Positions 9,215-18,213 of a stretch of DNA of 64,000 nucleotides are shown piece by piece; position 1 is the first letter of the stretch, and every line of letters starts with the position of its first letter. The translations under genes and the position numbers were made by a program. Source of the DNA: CAWARU01 sp963784575 (lineage in GTDB: Bacteria > Pseudomonadota > Gammaproteobacteria > UBA6186 > Azoamicaceae); NCBI GenBank assembly GCA_963784575.1, contig CAWARU010000001.1, positions 434,001-498,000 on the forward strand, given 5' to 3'. The notes below the pieces were generated by a model. The model was not told the origin of the DNA. It saw nothing but the letters and a program-made list of their open reading frames with translations, and did no database searches.

Positions 9215-9664
9215 ATGGTTATAGATGAAATTGACAAAAAGTTGATTCAACTTGTACAGATGGATAGTCGGGCTTCGTATGGAGAATTAGGAGCAGCCGT
9301 CGGTCTTTCGGTTTCAGCTGTAAATGAACGGCTAAAAAAACTACAAGCACAGCAAATTATTCAGGGTTGGCGGGCTCAGATCAATGCAAAGGCTATCGGG
9401 CTTGAGGTGCTCGCCTTTATATATGTGCAGCTCGATAGACCAAACCATGAAAAAGAGTTTAAGCAAGTGGTTTTAAATTTCGAAGAAGTTGAAGAATGTC
9501 ATCATATTACGGGTGAATGGTCTTATTTAATGAAAGTTAGAACCCGATCCATTTCGGAATTAGAAAATTTAATCAGTGAAAAAATAAAAGCCTCGGAAGG
9601 CATTGTGCGAACCCAAACAGTGATCGCTTTATCTTCACCTAAAGAGTGGGCACCACTTAAATGA
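9215..9664 (+). CDS. Lrp/AsnC family transcriptional regulator
   Basis: 149 residues with the standard Lrp layout: an N-terminal winged HTH (IDEIDKKLIQLVQMDSR, then YGELGAAVGLSVSAVNERLKKL, about residues 3-45) and a C-terminal RAM/AsnC effector domain (LAFIYVQLDRP, EVEECHHITGEWSYLMKVR). It lies 12 bp upstream of a LysE-family exporter, a common pairing in which the Lrp protein senses an amino acid and controls its export. The start is the ATG at 9215. Confidence 0.9.
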   Translation: MVIDEIDKKLIQLVQMDSRASYGELGAAVGLSVSAVNERLKKLQAQQIIQGWRAQINAKAIGLEVLAFIYVQLDRPNHEKEFKQVVLNFEEVEECHHITGEWSYLMKVRTRSISELENLISEKIKASEGIVRTQTVIALSSPKEWAPLK

Positions 9665-9676
9665 GGAGAAAATTAT

Positions 9677-10312
9677 ATGATAGTAAAAGAATCTTTTATC
9701 AAAGGCTTAATGATAGGCTTAGCTGTTGCTGTAGCTGTAGGTCCCATTGCTTTATTATGCATCCAAAGAACCTTGTCTCATGGATTTAAAGTAGGATTTT
9801 CAACAGGATTAGGTGCCGCTACAGCAGATAGCGTATATGGACTAATTGCTGGCGCTGGTTTAGCTGTGGTTGCTGATTTTTTGATTGCCTATGAAGGAAT
9901 TATAGCCGGAATAGGTAGCCTATTCTTGGTTTGGTTGGGTGTATCAACTTTTAGATCATTACCCAGAGAACTTTCGGGAGCTCAAACTGCGAATGTCTCA
10001 CTATTTCATTCTTTTGGATCTTCCTTTTTGCTTACGATTTCCAGCCCAATGACTATCCTAATGTTTACTGCCATTTTTGCAGGTTTAGGTTTGGTCGGGA
10101 CTTTAGAATACAGCACTGCATTTTCACTCATTATTGGCGTGTTTTTAGGATCAACAATTTGGTGGTTAATTTTAAGTGGAACTATTAAATTGATTCGAGG
10201 AAAACTGTCACCAAGAGCAATTATCATTATCAATCGTACCTCAGGAATACTGCTTTTGGGTTTCGCCTGTTATGCCCTTGTTAAGGCAGGTTCGCTTCTT
10301 ACACTATCGTGA
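9677..10312 (+). CDS. LysE family amino-acid exporter
   Basis: 211 residues, six predicted membrane helices, and the LysE/RhtB N-terminal signature GLAVAVAVGPIALLCIQRTL followed by GFSTGLGAATADSVYGLIAG. Members export amino acids or related solutes across the inner membrane. It directly follows the Lrp gene and is preceded by a GAGGAG-like site, suggesting one operon regulated by that Lrp. Substrate not predictable. Confidence 0.88.
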   Translation: MIVKESFIKGLMIGLAVAVAVGPIALLCIQRTLSHGFKVGFSTGLGAATADSVYGLIAGAGLAVVADFLIAYEGIIAGIGSLFLVWLGVSTFRSLPRELSGAQTANVSLFHSFGSSFLLTISSPMTILMFTAIFAGLGLVGTLEYSTAFSLIIGVFLGSTIWWLILSGTIKLIRGKLSPRAIIIINRTSGILLLGFACYALVKAGSLLTLS

Positions 10313-10326
10313 GAAAATTGGAATAT

Positions 10327-11157
10327 TTACTTTGTTAATGCAACATTGCCACCCACTCTGATATGGTTGTTATTAACATTGACGTATATCAAACAGGGTT
10401 GTTGTAGGAAATGTCCTTGTTCAATAATATAAGTCCCGGAATTGTGATTTTTCGAAAAACGCCATGCTAATGCTGCTGCGGCAATTCCTGTTGCGATATC
10501 TTCTGGTTGCCCTGACAGCGGATTAAAATTCCTTGCATGAAAATGCGAAGTTTTATCCAATGTTTCGTTGGTATAAACATAAAAACCATTAATCTCGTTT
10601 TTTTGACTCCAATTTGAAATTTTATCAAATTGAGGTTTTAAATTTTTTAAAATTTCTAGACTTTTAACAGGAACAAGTAGTTTTGGACTGCCGGCTGTGG
10701 CTATTTCAAAAGGCAAAGCAAGATCTATATCTGATTCGTTTAGGGCAAGCATTGCAAGTACTACATTTGAATCAAATGATTTATTTTTAATTTCAGCGGG
10801 AGTTAAATTAATAAAATACCGATTCTGATCTTTGCTTAGCAATAAATCCATATTATCTCTGTTTACAACTACTATGGATTCTGCATTTTTTAACAAATGA
10901 CAGGCGGCTGCAAGCGCACCGTGTACGCAAATGCTTGTTTCACGATTTGGATAAAAGAATCGAATTTTTGGAGCTCCTTTGTCATCAACCGTAGAATGAA
11001 ACAAGAAAACTGTGACAGGTGCATTTAACTTCCATGCGAGAGCTTGCAGCTCTGCACTCTCCTTTTCGACACTTTCTATTACAACAGCAGGATTTCCAAA
11101 AGCAGGATCTTTTGGAAAAAAAACGTTATACAATGTTAGATTGATTGAATTTTTCAT
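10327..11157 (-). CDS. PhzF-family protein lacking the catalytic glutamate
   Basis: About 276 residues with the PhzF/DAP-epimerase-like fold: YNVFFPKDPAFGNPAVV at the N-terminus, IRFFYPNRETSICVHGALAA, and GQPEDIATGIAAAALAW. In PhzF and YddE the first repeat carries S-E-T with an acid/base Glu; here the aligned stretch is NAPVTVFLF, with Val at that position, and the GHAT motif is changed to VHGA. It therefore probably lacks the standard isomerase chemistry. The start is taken at the ATG at 11157, preceded by GGAAAT; the frame extends to 11190. Convergent with the LysE gene at a 14-bp gap. Confidence 0.7.
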   Translation of the reverse strand: MKNSINLTLYNVFFPKDPAFGNPAVVIESVEKESAELQALAWKLNAPVTVFLFHSTVDDKGAPKIRFFYPNRETSICVHGALAAACHLLKNAESIVVVNRDNMDLLLSKDQNRYFINLTPAEIKNKSFDSNVVLAMLALNESDIDLALPFEIATAGSPKLLVPVKSLEILKNLKPQFDKISNWSQKNEINGFYVYTNETLDKTSHFHARNFNPLSGQPEDIATGIAAAALAWRFSKNHNSGTYIIEQGHFLQQPCLIYVNVNNNHIRVGGNVALTK

Positions 11158-11282
11158 AAAATGATTTCCTATCCAAATATAATTTACCATTTTTCTTCTG
11201 CTATATATCTACAAATTGATTGTAGAACTAATAGACACAAGTTGAACACACTGAGTTTCGCATATCCTATCAGTTTCTTCCA

Positions 11283-12479
11283 TCAACTCGCTGATATCAC
11301 CTTACGATGTGCAATAGCAAACTCATAAGTTAACCATGCGAGTAAAGACGAAATTATGAAAACCCATCCTAAAGGAATTTGATTTTGAACAGACAAGAAG
11401 GAGGTTATCCAGGCAATGACAGCGCCTCCACTAATCTGCATGAACCCATATAATGCACCTGCATAGCCCGCGATTTTTCCAAAGGGGGTAAAGGCAGTGG
11501 CAAAAGCATTCGGCCAGATAAAAGTGGAACCAAAATAGAATAGAAGACTCGGAATTGCGATAACCCAGGTATTCATACCAAATGTTAATTTTCCTAACAC
11601 GAGTAGCAAACCTGATATAATCATAATACTAAAGCCAATCCGTAACATTATCGGCATACCTAAACGTGTGACAAGCTTTCCATTTAATAGGCCAGCTAGG
11701 GCGTAAGCGCTTCCACCGCCCAAACAGGTTAGCCATCCAAACTCCACAGGAGTTAATCCAACTCCTTTTATTAACAATACTGGACCAACCGTAAACCAAG
11801 AAAATAAGGCACCATAACTTAAGAATGTACAAAGCGTTGCACCCATAAAAATCCGATTAGTAAATAGACTTTGAAATGTCTTAGCAATATATGGCCATCG
11901 TAATCGTTCAGGATGATGATGAAGGCTTGTTTCCTTGAAGAAAAAAACGATAGCCAGGATAGCGGCTATTGAATAAATCGTCATAAAAACAAAATTAGCA
12001 CGCCATCCCCAGTATTCTTGAAAATACCCACCTAATGCGGGTGCCGCTGGGATTATAAACATAATGAAAACGACTAAGTAGGATCCATACTTGGCAAGTT
12101 CCTCTCCACTATAAACATCCCTAAAAATAGAACGCCATAGGGCAGCGCAAGCCCCAGCTCCACACCCTTGTATAAACCTTCCTACAATCAGTGTCGTAAT
12201 ATCTTGAGCAAAGAGACACACCAAACTCCCAGCTACCATAATCCCTAGCCCAATCAGCATGGGAGGCTTTCTTCCAATACCTTCTGAGATTGGTCCATAA
12301 ATTAATTGAGATAAAGCAACCCCCAGCATGTATATCGCCATACTCCACTGAACGAAATTAATATGGGTATTCAAATTGTCTACAATCGCCGGTAAAGAAG
12401 GCGCATAAATATCAGATGCAAACTGTGTTAAGCATGCTGCAAAAACAATAACAAATAATAGTAGTTTATGGGAATTCAT
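11283..12479 (-). CDS. Bcr/CflA-type MFS drug exporter
   Basis: 398 residues, 12 predicted transmembrane helices. The Bcr/CflA signature is visible: QFASDIYAPSLPAI in TM1, LSQLIYGPISEGIGRKPPML (MFS motif A) and GRFIQGCGAGACAALWRSIF in TM4, where motif C-like Arg and Gly residues are seen. Family members are proton-driven efflux pumps for drugs such as bicyclomycin or chloramphenicol. It is divergent from the TetR gene at 12610 with a paired operator in between, so repression by that TetR and release by a pump substrate is likely. Confidence 0.88.
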   Translation of the reverse strand: MNSHKLLLFVIVFAACLTQFASDIYAPSLPAIVDNLNTHINFVQWSMAIYMLGVALSQLIYGPISEGIGRKPPMLIGLGIMVAGSLVCLFAQDITTLIVGRFIQGCGAGACAALWRSIFRDVYSGEELAKYGSYLVVFIMFIIPAAPALGGYFQEYWGWRANFVFMTIYSIAAILAIVFFFKETSLHHHPERLRWPYIAKTFQSLFTNRIFMGATLCTFLSYGALFSWFTVGPVLLIKGVGLTPVEFGWLTCLGGGSAYALAGLLNGKLVTRLGMPIMLRIGFSIMIISGLLLVLGKLTFGMNTWVIAIPSLLFYFGSTFIWPNAFATAFTPFGKIAGYAGALYGFMQISGGAVIAWITSFLSVQNQIPLGWVFIISSLLAWLTYEFAIAHRKVISAS

Positions 12480-12514
12480 TTATTTTGCCCCTCCCCTTCA
12501 ACAATTAAGCTAAA

Positions 12515-12558
12515 TTGACCAATCAGTCAATTTTAAAAAAAATTGACTGATTGGTCAA
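12515..12558. promoter_or_regulatory. paired TetR operator (two inverted 16-bp sites)
   Basis: TTGACCAATCAGTCAA (12515-12530) and its exact reverse complement TTGACTGATTGGTCAA (12543-12558) face each other across an A/T spacer in the MFS/tetR divergent promoter. Each site is also nearly palindromic itself (TTGAC...GTCAA). The position, symmetry and neighbouring TetR gene make this a strong operator candidate. Confidence 0.8.
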
Positions 12559-12609
12559 TACATTTTATGATCTTTTTAATAATGTTGGAAAATCAGGGTT
12601 GATTACTGT

Positions 12610-13182
12610 ATGAACGGACAGTCTACTAAAGAGAAAATACTAATAGCTGCAAGAAAACTATTTATTGAAAATGGGTTTTCAGGAACCTCTATGGGTAAAA
12701 TTGCAAAATTAGCCCATGTTAATCACAGTTTATTATTTCACCACTTTGGCAATAAAGAAAATCTCTGGGTGGAAGTTAAACAAACCATTGTAAAAGATAA
12801 CCAACAGCAATCTAAAATGCTTCCCGAATTAACGCTCCCTTTTCCAGATTTTTTACGAACACTTATTAACAAAAGTATTCGTTTTTATCGAGACAACCCC
12901 GATATCATTCGTATGATTAATTGGCAAAGATTAGAATATAATGAAAGTCAAAAAATCGGTTTAAGTCTTTCGCAGGAAGCTCAAGAATGGATAGATGCTT
13001 TTAAACATTATCAAAAAAAAGGGGATATTAATAAAAGTCTAAAACCTGAATTTATAATTACTTTTGTCTTATCCATCGTAAGCTCCGCTGCATTGGATCA
13101 AAATGTTTTTGTTCAAAATGAAGCAGCATTAAAAAAATATATTGAATTTTCCCTTAATCAATTACTGAAAGGTTTAACATAA
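12610..13182 (+). CDS. TetR/AcrR family transcriptional repressor
   Basis: 190 residues. The N-terminal HTH is typical: STKEKILIAARKLFIENGFS, then GTSMGKIAKLAHVNHSLLFH and HFGNKENLWVEV (about residues 5-55). The C-terminal ligand domain is all-helical and divergent. It probably represses the divergent Bcr/CflA pump and itself through the two inverted sites at 12515-12558; a similar site near 907 could extend its regulon. Confidence 0.9.
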   Translation: MNGQSTKEKILIAARKLFIENGFSGTSMGKIAKLAHVNHSLLFHHFGNKENLWVEVKQTIVKDNQQQSKMLPELTLPFPDFLRTLINKSIRFYRDNPDIIRMINWQRLEYNESQKIGLSLSQEAQEWIDAFKHYQKKGDINKSLKPEFIITFVLSIVSSAALDQNVFVQNEAALKKYIEFSLNQLLKGLT

Positions 13183-13201
13183 AAACCTACTCTGCAAATA
13201 A

Positions 13202-13220
13202 ATTGGGGGATATCCCCAAT
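13202..13220. terminator. short inverted repeat between convergent genes
   Basis: ATTGGGG and CCCCAAT pair across a 5-base loop between the end of tetR and the end of the helicase fragment. The stem suits a terminator for either gene, but there is no clear U-tract on the plus side, so function is uncertain. Confidence 0.35.
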
Positions 13221-13246
13221 GTATCTCCGCTTGGAAAAAAATTACT

Positions 13247-14970
13247 TCAATAATAATGTCTAAGATTATCAAGAATATATTTCTCTGGTTCAAGAGAAGA
13301 TTCCTCTTGGTCTTTAAATTCCCTTACAATTCTATTAAGGGCGAACTTATTGAGGAAACCTTTCTCGCAAAGCTCGTTAAAATCATTCTTAGTTATTCCA
13401 GTCATCACCTCAAAAAATTCAGGTGATTTTGTTTGAATTACATCATTAATATTGTATTCTCTTTCATAAGTCATATAAATGAAATCTGCCATGCAGATCG
13501 CAAGTCTTTTAATTTGAGTTGCATACCATCTTTTCCTTGTTTGACGATCTTTATCCTTGTCCTTTTCCATAAATTCTTCGATGGCACCCTCAATTTCTTC
13601 AGGAGACAATTCATTGTCACTCTTAATATCTTTAAGTTTCTCAGCATCGATACCGATTTGAACGAGCTCTTTTATATCCATAGAACCAACCTCTTGCGTT
13701 CTATAACCTTTAATTCTCTCTAAGATATCTAATAAATTAGGATGTTCATCAAGTAATTTTAATGAGTCAAAATTTACTAAAATATTTGAAGTGATTCTTC
13801 GAGCCAGTGAAAGTCTTGAACCACCATGGTTAAGAACATCAAAAATATCTTTTGCGGTAGTTGGTATACTCTTTAGATTTCCTTCGATAAATCTCTTTAT
13901 ATCTAAAGTCTCACACAATCCAGTGGCAATTATTTCTAAATTATCAACATTGTGACTGAACCGTTGTTCGTAACTTTCTTGCTGGTCAATCTGATCCGCT
14001 ATGTTATTTGCACAATCATAGACAATCCTTAGACATCGTGTAATCGCAAAATCAAATACCCATGCTTTAGGTTTTAGGACTTTATTATGTTTAAAGTCAA
14101 ACCAAGCTGATTGGACTCTAAAAATAGCCTGAAAATACGATTCTGCTGACTGAACATCGTTTAGCACTAAAATACTGTCCCATTCATTAATGGTGACTCC
14201 AGTTAAAAATCGTCCACATGTTAATGTAATAGTTCCACGCTTTTCTGCATCAGCATTTACTTCTTTAATTTTACTCTCAATGATTGATTTTTCTTTAGCT
14301 ACAAAATTGTCATCGTCTTGTGATTTAGAACCGCTTCCTGAAGCATTAATTAACGCGAATCTCACGAAATAAGGATGACGCTTTAGTTTCTCAATCAGTG
14401 CAGAAATTGATTCTACCCGATTTAACCACCAGACAGTATGACGAATTGGTGGAACCCCTAGTTTTTCTCCAAGCTTACCAAATATACTGATAGCACGTGC
14501 TTCATGACCCGCTAGAGTCAACCCATCCAGAAAATGGTCTACAGCATCTTCGTATATAAAGATGCCGTCTCGTGTTTCAAACAATGTATTTAATGAGAAG
14601 TCTAAATCTTCAGTTAAAAATACTTCCCTTTGTTGAGCAATGTCCTGTTCAGTAATTTCGATTGTAGAAATATTTAGATCTGGAAGTTGGCGGTAAACAA
14701 TTGCTTGGATATTTTCTCGATCATTTTCAATTTCTTCTCTTTTATTTCTTTGCTCATCTAAGTAACTATACGTATACACTTGCTGAGCACAGAAGTCGTC
14801 TTGTTCAATGATACGAAATGGCGTGCCTGATAAATCAAGTCTCTTCGAAAACTGAAGATTATTTAATATATATTCCGCTCGTTCTGTCCGACTACCGTAA
14901 TGGACCTCATCAAATATAACTAAATCCCAATTAATTTGCAGTATGGTTTTTAGTCGTTCTTTTGTTTGAC
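13247..14970 (-). pseudogene. restriction helicase/nuclease, C-terminal fragment (gene split by transposon)
   Basis: This is the 3' part of an SF2 helicase of an R-M system: motif II NWDLVIFDEVHYGS, motif III LDLSGTPFRI, and a helicase C domain with TLTCGRFLTGVTINEWDSIL (motif V-like) and SYFQAIFRVQS (motif VI-like). The C-terminal 250 residues have no fold I recognise. The open frame begins inside the inserted transposon; native sequence ends at 14970. Removing the 3.3-kb element and one 7-bp repeat joins SIDAEGQ from the fragment at 18310-19034 to TKERLKTILQINWD here in frame. The gene is therefore disrupted, not two genes. Confidence 0.85.
14964..14970. repeat. target-site duplication GTTTGAC, left copy
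   Basis: The heptamer GTTTGAC immediately precedes the transposon end TGTTATGT at 14971 and recurs at 18310-18316 immediately after the other end. Deleting one copy plus the element restores the reading frame of the host gene. Confidence 0.85.
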
Positions 14971-15103
14971 TGTTATGTATCAATTTATTTTAGGCAGAAG
15001 AAGCAGTTTCATTTCGCGATAAATTAAATCTTATAATTCAGCATTCCTTAAAATACCACGAAACAAAATTTATTTATTATTATATACACCTATTGTTAAT
15101 AGT

Positions 15104-15188
15104 GATTGATCTCTCTAAATATTTTGAAGGAACAGATCAGAGATCCTCCTCTCAAAATAAGTGGATTAAAAAAAAGGAGAGATCAATC
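15104..15188 (+). promoter_or_regulatory. long hairpin covering the ribosome-binding site of the first transposon gene
   Basis: GATTGATCTCTC (15104-15115) is the exact reverse complement of GAGAGATCAATC (15177-15188), which contains the GGAGAG ribosome-binding site and abuts the ATG at 15189. Inner segments (TATTTTGA with TCAAAATA) extend the pairing. In a transcript the fold would hide the start site, like the anti-read-through structures of IS10 and IS50. Confidence 0.6.
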
Positions 15189-15734
15189 ATGTTAATTATA
15201 GCGCGGTTCTTTAATTCACTTGTAGAATATGTTGAATTTATCTATCAGCATGGGTCAAAACCCTTTCGACCCTCTAAATGCGGATACTGCGGTAAAGCAG
15301 GATTAAGATGCCATGGTTTTCGCGAACGCAAAGCAGACAGAGAGAATCACTGCGAAGATTCTCTAAATCCTGTCTTGATTCCAAGATTTTTTTGCAAACA
15401 CTGTCGTCGTACTTGTTCAGTATTACCAAATTGCATTTCTCCCAGAAGGTGGTACCTCTGGTCAGTGCAGCAGCTTGTATTGTCACTGGATATTTTGGAA
15501 CATTCCCTGCGGTACATCGCAAGTAAGACGCCTCCAGTCAGAAGCACAATAGCGCGCTGGGAGCTGCGCCTTCGAACTATGTTTCCGATACATTCCTTGC
15601 ATTTGAAGAGTAGAGCTCCAGACCTAGGAAGAAGCGCTGAGTCATTCTGTATTTTCTGGAAAGCTTGTCTAGCACAAATGTCATTATCCGATGCAATGTT
15701 CTGGATTTATTGTGCTGGGGAAGTCATCCCATGA
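15189..15734 (+). CDS. zinc-ribbon transposon accessory protein (DUF6431-like)
   Basis: 181 residues from the ATG at 15189, which has a GGAGAG site inside a hairpin. Two Cys pairs, CGYCGKAGLRCHG and FFCKHCRRTCS, form a probable zinc ribbon at about residues 30-80, followed by RRWYLWSVQQLVLSL and an HTH-like segment TPPVRSTIARWELRLR. Proteins of this type (I recall the name DUF6431) sit upstream of rve transposases. A role in DNA or target binding is inferred from the zinc ribbon plus HTH pattern. The frame opens further upstream, at 15093, without support. Confidence 0.6.
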   Translation: MLIIARFFNSLVEYVEFIYQHGSKPFRPSKCGYCGKAGLRCHGFRERKADRENHCEDSLNPVLIPRFFCKHCRRTCSVLPNCISPRRWYLWSVQQLVLSLDILEHSLRYIASKTPPVRSTIARWELRLRTMFPIHSLHLKSRAPDLGRSAESFCIFWKACLAQMSLSDAMFWIYCAGEVIP

Positions 15735-15879
15735 TTAAAGTTATTTCAAGCTATTTTAAACCTAAATTTAAGTGAGACAGTCAAAATGAAGATTTAAAAC
15801 ATAAACACACACTTTCGCCACTGTTATTGCAGCCCATTTTTCTGGGACACTTTAGTTTTTTGTGTTACAGGAGGCGAAT

Positions 15880-17226
15880 ATGAACAAAATTCCACCCTTA
15901 GCATTGTTTCGGTTATCTGTGCTGGGACCGTTGGCTAGCCGTGAGAAATTGGAGCGAGGTGAACTAAAACGCATTATTCGTGAACTGGCAGCCAAGAGTT
16001 ATGATATTCCAGGCTCAGATAGGAATCGCGTGACTGAATATGCCATTGAGCATTGGTATTACAATTGGAAGCGGGGCGGTATAGAAGCATTGGCTCCTAA
16101 GATGCGTCGCGACTGCGGCAAAACAAAGCTAAAGAAGGAATATCAAGAAGCTATTCTGAAATGTAAATCAGAGAATAAAAAGCGCTCAATATCGGGTATT
16201 AAACGCGTGTTAGAGTTATCTGGAGTTTCAGCCATCGGTGAGCTGTCGCGCTCGAGCATTTACCGATTGTTAAAAAGCGTAGGATTATCCCGACGCCTTG
16301 AAGAACCTGCAGTCACTATTGAACATCGCAGCTTCTGTGCTGAAAAGTGCGGCGACATCTGGTATGGAGATGTCTTGCATGGTCCATCGGTTCCCGTTGG
16401 CAAAAGGCTTAGGAAAGCTTATTTGGTGACCTTAATGGATGATGCATCGCGTCTAATTGCGCACAGCGCCTTTTGTCTCGCTGAGACAGCACTTGATATC
16501 GAGGGAGTTCTGAAGCAAGCGATATTGAAACGAGGATTACCTAAGAAGTTAGTCGTGGACAACGGGGCGGCTTATCGTTCCAGAACTTTGCAGGAAATTT
16601 GTGCACGTCTTGAAGTCCGTCTAATTTATTGTCGCCCATATGCCCCGCAGGGTAAGGGTAAACTTGAAAAATGGCACGGAAGATTTAGAAGCGATTTTCT
16701 AAATGAACTAGATACTTCTCAATTACGCGATTTGCAAGATTTAAATGAACGTCTCTGGGCATGGATAGAAGGCGAATATCACCAACAAGTGCATAGCGCT
16801 CTTCAGGGATTAACGCCGATGGAAAGATGGCGGAAAGATATTATTCATGTTCGGCCTCTCGGGTCTTTTACTACCAAATTAGATGAAATTTTTTATCACC
16901 GCCATAAACGAACTGTCAGAAAAGATAGCACTGTTAGCTTTGAAGGAAATATGTTTGAGGTTCCTTATGAACTTTCAGGCAGAACAGTGTTTCTTGTGAC
17001 TGATCCGCATCGAAAAGAAGCCATCCGTGTGGAGTCCCAGTCAGGGGAATTTTTAGGGGCAGTCACTAAACTAGATCCTATTGCGAATCTCGACAGACGA
17101 AGGATAAGACCCCAAAAGCAACAGGAACTGCTGGAGAACAAAAAAGCATTTAATATGGTTGAACTCGCATTAGAAAATTATACAAATTCTTTAAGAGTAC
17201 ATGTAATAGGAGATGAAGATGAGTAA
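15880..17226 (+). CDS. DDE transposase, TniA/TnsB-like (rve integrase core, Mu-type C-terminus)
   Basis: About 448 residues. N-terminal HTH region (GELKRIIRELAAKSYDIPGS and SISGIKRVLELSGVS), then an rve catalytic core with candidate acidic residues in WYGDVLHGP, KKLVVDNGAAYRS and APQGKGKLEKWHGRF (D, D, E spacing consistent with DDE), and a C-terminal beta-barrel region (VSFEGNMFEVPYELSG) typical of Mu/TniA transposases. The ATG at 15880 follows an AGGAGG site. It catalyses strand transfer of the element; the next gene overlaps it by 8 bases, so the ATPase is made with it. Confidence 0.85.
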   Translation: MNKIPPLALFRLSVLGPLASREKLERGELKRIIRELAAKSYDIPGSDRNRVTEYAIEHWYYNWKRGGIEALAPKMRRDCGKTKLKKEYQEAILKCKSENKKRSISGIKRVLELSGVSAIGELSRSSIYRLLKSVGLSRRLEEPAVTIEHRSFCAEKCGDIWYGDVLHGPSVPVGKRLRKAYLVTLMDDASRLIAHSAFCLAETALDIEGVLKQAILKRGLPKKLVVDNGAAYRSRTLQEICARLEVRLIYCRPYAPQGKGKLEKWHGRFRSDFLNELDTSQLRDLQDLNERLWAWIEGEYHQQVHSALQGLTPMERWRKDIIHVRPLGSFTTKLDEIFYHRHKRTVRKDSTVSFEGNMFEVPYELSGRTVFLVTDPHRKEAIRVESQSGEFLGAVTKLDPIANLDRRRIRPQKQQELLENKKAFNMVELALENYTNSLRVHVIGDEDE

Positions 17227-18016
17227 TAAACACTTTGGTTTAACCCACACTCCAATCGGAAAAGCAGTTAAGAATTTCTGGGATGACGGGCAGCAATTTA
17301 GTGACTTCATAGAGAAATTTCAGTGGCTATTGAATAATCCAGGGATTGGTATCTTTACAGGAGAACCTGGAGTTGGTAAAACCGCAGCGCTACGCCAAGC
17401 AACACAAAACATTAACCCGCATACTCATCAAGTGATCTACATGCCAGAAACGGATTTTGGACGGGTGGATTTATATCGTAGCCTTGCTATTGAGCTTGGG
17501 TTAGAACCATCAACACGCCGTGCTGTGTTGTGGAGAAGCATCAAGAATAGGGTCCAAGAACTATATGATGGGAAAAATATTTTGCCAATCTGGATCATTG
17601 ACGAAAGCCAGAATTTGCCGCATGAATTTTTTATTGATTTACCATCGTTCCTGAATTTTGCGCTCGATTCCAGGGATATTATGACAATATGGCTAGTAGG
17701 ACATCCCTCCCTTAGCCAAGTTTTAAGTAAGGTGGTGCACAGTGCGTTATACAGCCGAATTTCTGCAAAAGTGACTCTGAAACCCATCATAGAACGAGAG
17801 AGATTCCAAGCATTAATTGATTATGCCTTTAAGGAAGCTGGGAGCCAAATAAAATTGCTTTCTGACAGTGGTATAGAGATGTTGCGGCAGGCTTCACAAG
17901 GAAAGCCGCGACATGCCAGCAAAATTTTGCAAGGGGCATTGAGAATAGGCGCTAAGAAAGGATTGACTCATCTTCCAGATGAAGTTCTAAAGGCAGCAAT
18001 AGAGGAACTCCAATGA
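17219..18016 (+). CDS. AAA+ ATPase of the transposon, TniB/TnsC/ExeA-like
   Basis: 265 residues. Walker A GEPGVGKTAALRQATQNI (about residues 49-66), Walker B ILPIWIIDESQNLP, sensor-1-like MTIWLVGHPSL, and a C-terminal RHASKILQGALRIGAKKG helix. Such ATPases activate the partner transposase and help choose the target. The ATG at 17219 lies 6 bases after AGGAG and overlaps the end of the transposase gene; a second ATG at 17213 is too close to the ribosome-binding site. Confidence 0.85.
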   Translation: MSNKHFGLTHTPIGKAVKNFWDDGQQFSDFIEKFQWLLNNPGIGIFTGEPGVGKTAALRQATQNINPHTHQVIYMPETDFGRVDLYRSLAIELGLEPSTRRAVLWRSIKNRVQELYDGKNILPIWIIDESQNLPHEFFIDLPSFLNFALDSRDIMTIWLVGHPSLSQVLSKVVHSALYSRISAKVTLKPIIERERFQALIDYAFKEAGSQIKLLSDSGIEMLRQASQGKPRHASKILQGALRIGAKKGLTHLPDEVLKAAIEELQ

Positions 18017-18213
18017 GGGAGATTATCATGTTATTTACACCACCTACTCTAACAGATGAAGCGGCTTATGAACTTGTGGAATTTTTGCAAGATTTTGTAT
18101 TGGCGCTTGAAAATCACTATATGCCGCAGCTTAGACGCTATACCAAGACATCAGATGAAGAAAGTAATTTAAGTTTTGGATGCGAGGAGGTTGAAGGAGT
18201 CGATCCATTTTAA
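18013..18213 (+). CDS. small acidic transposon protein of unknown function
   Basis: 66 residues, overlapping the ATPase stop by four bases (ATGA), so it is translationally coupled; an alternative ATG at 18028 also has a GAGGGA site. The sequence (TLTDEAAYELVEFLQDFVLALENHY) is helical and acidic, ending in EEVEGVDPF. I recognise no family. It occupies the place where TniQ/TnsD-type target selectors sit in larger relatives but is far too small to be one. It is present unchanged in both copies of the element. Confidence 0.6.
   Translation: MREIIMLFTPPTLTDEAAYELVEFLQDFVLALENHYMPQLRRYTKTSDEESNLSFGCEEVEGVDPF

Noticed and set aside
14971..14983. Start of the helicase fragment at 14983
   Set aside because: The first codons of that open frame are transposon sequence; it is not a genuine start.
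15274..15547. Reverse-strand open frames within the zinc-ribbon gene (and the same in copy 2)
   Set aside because: They are shadows of the DUF6431-like gene without start signals.
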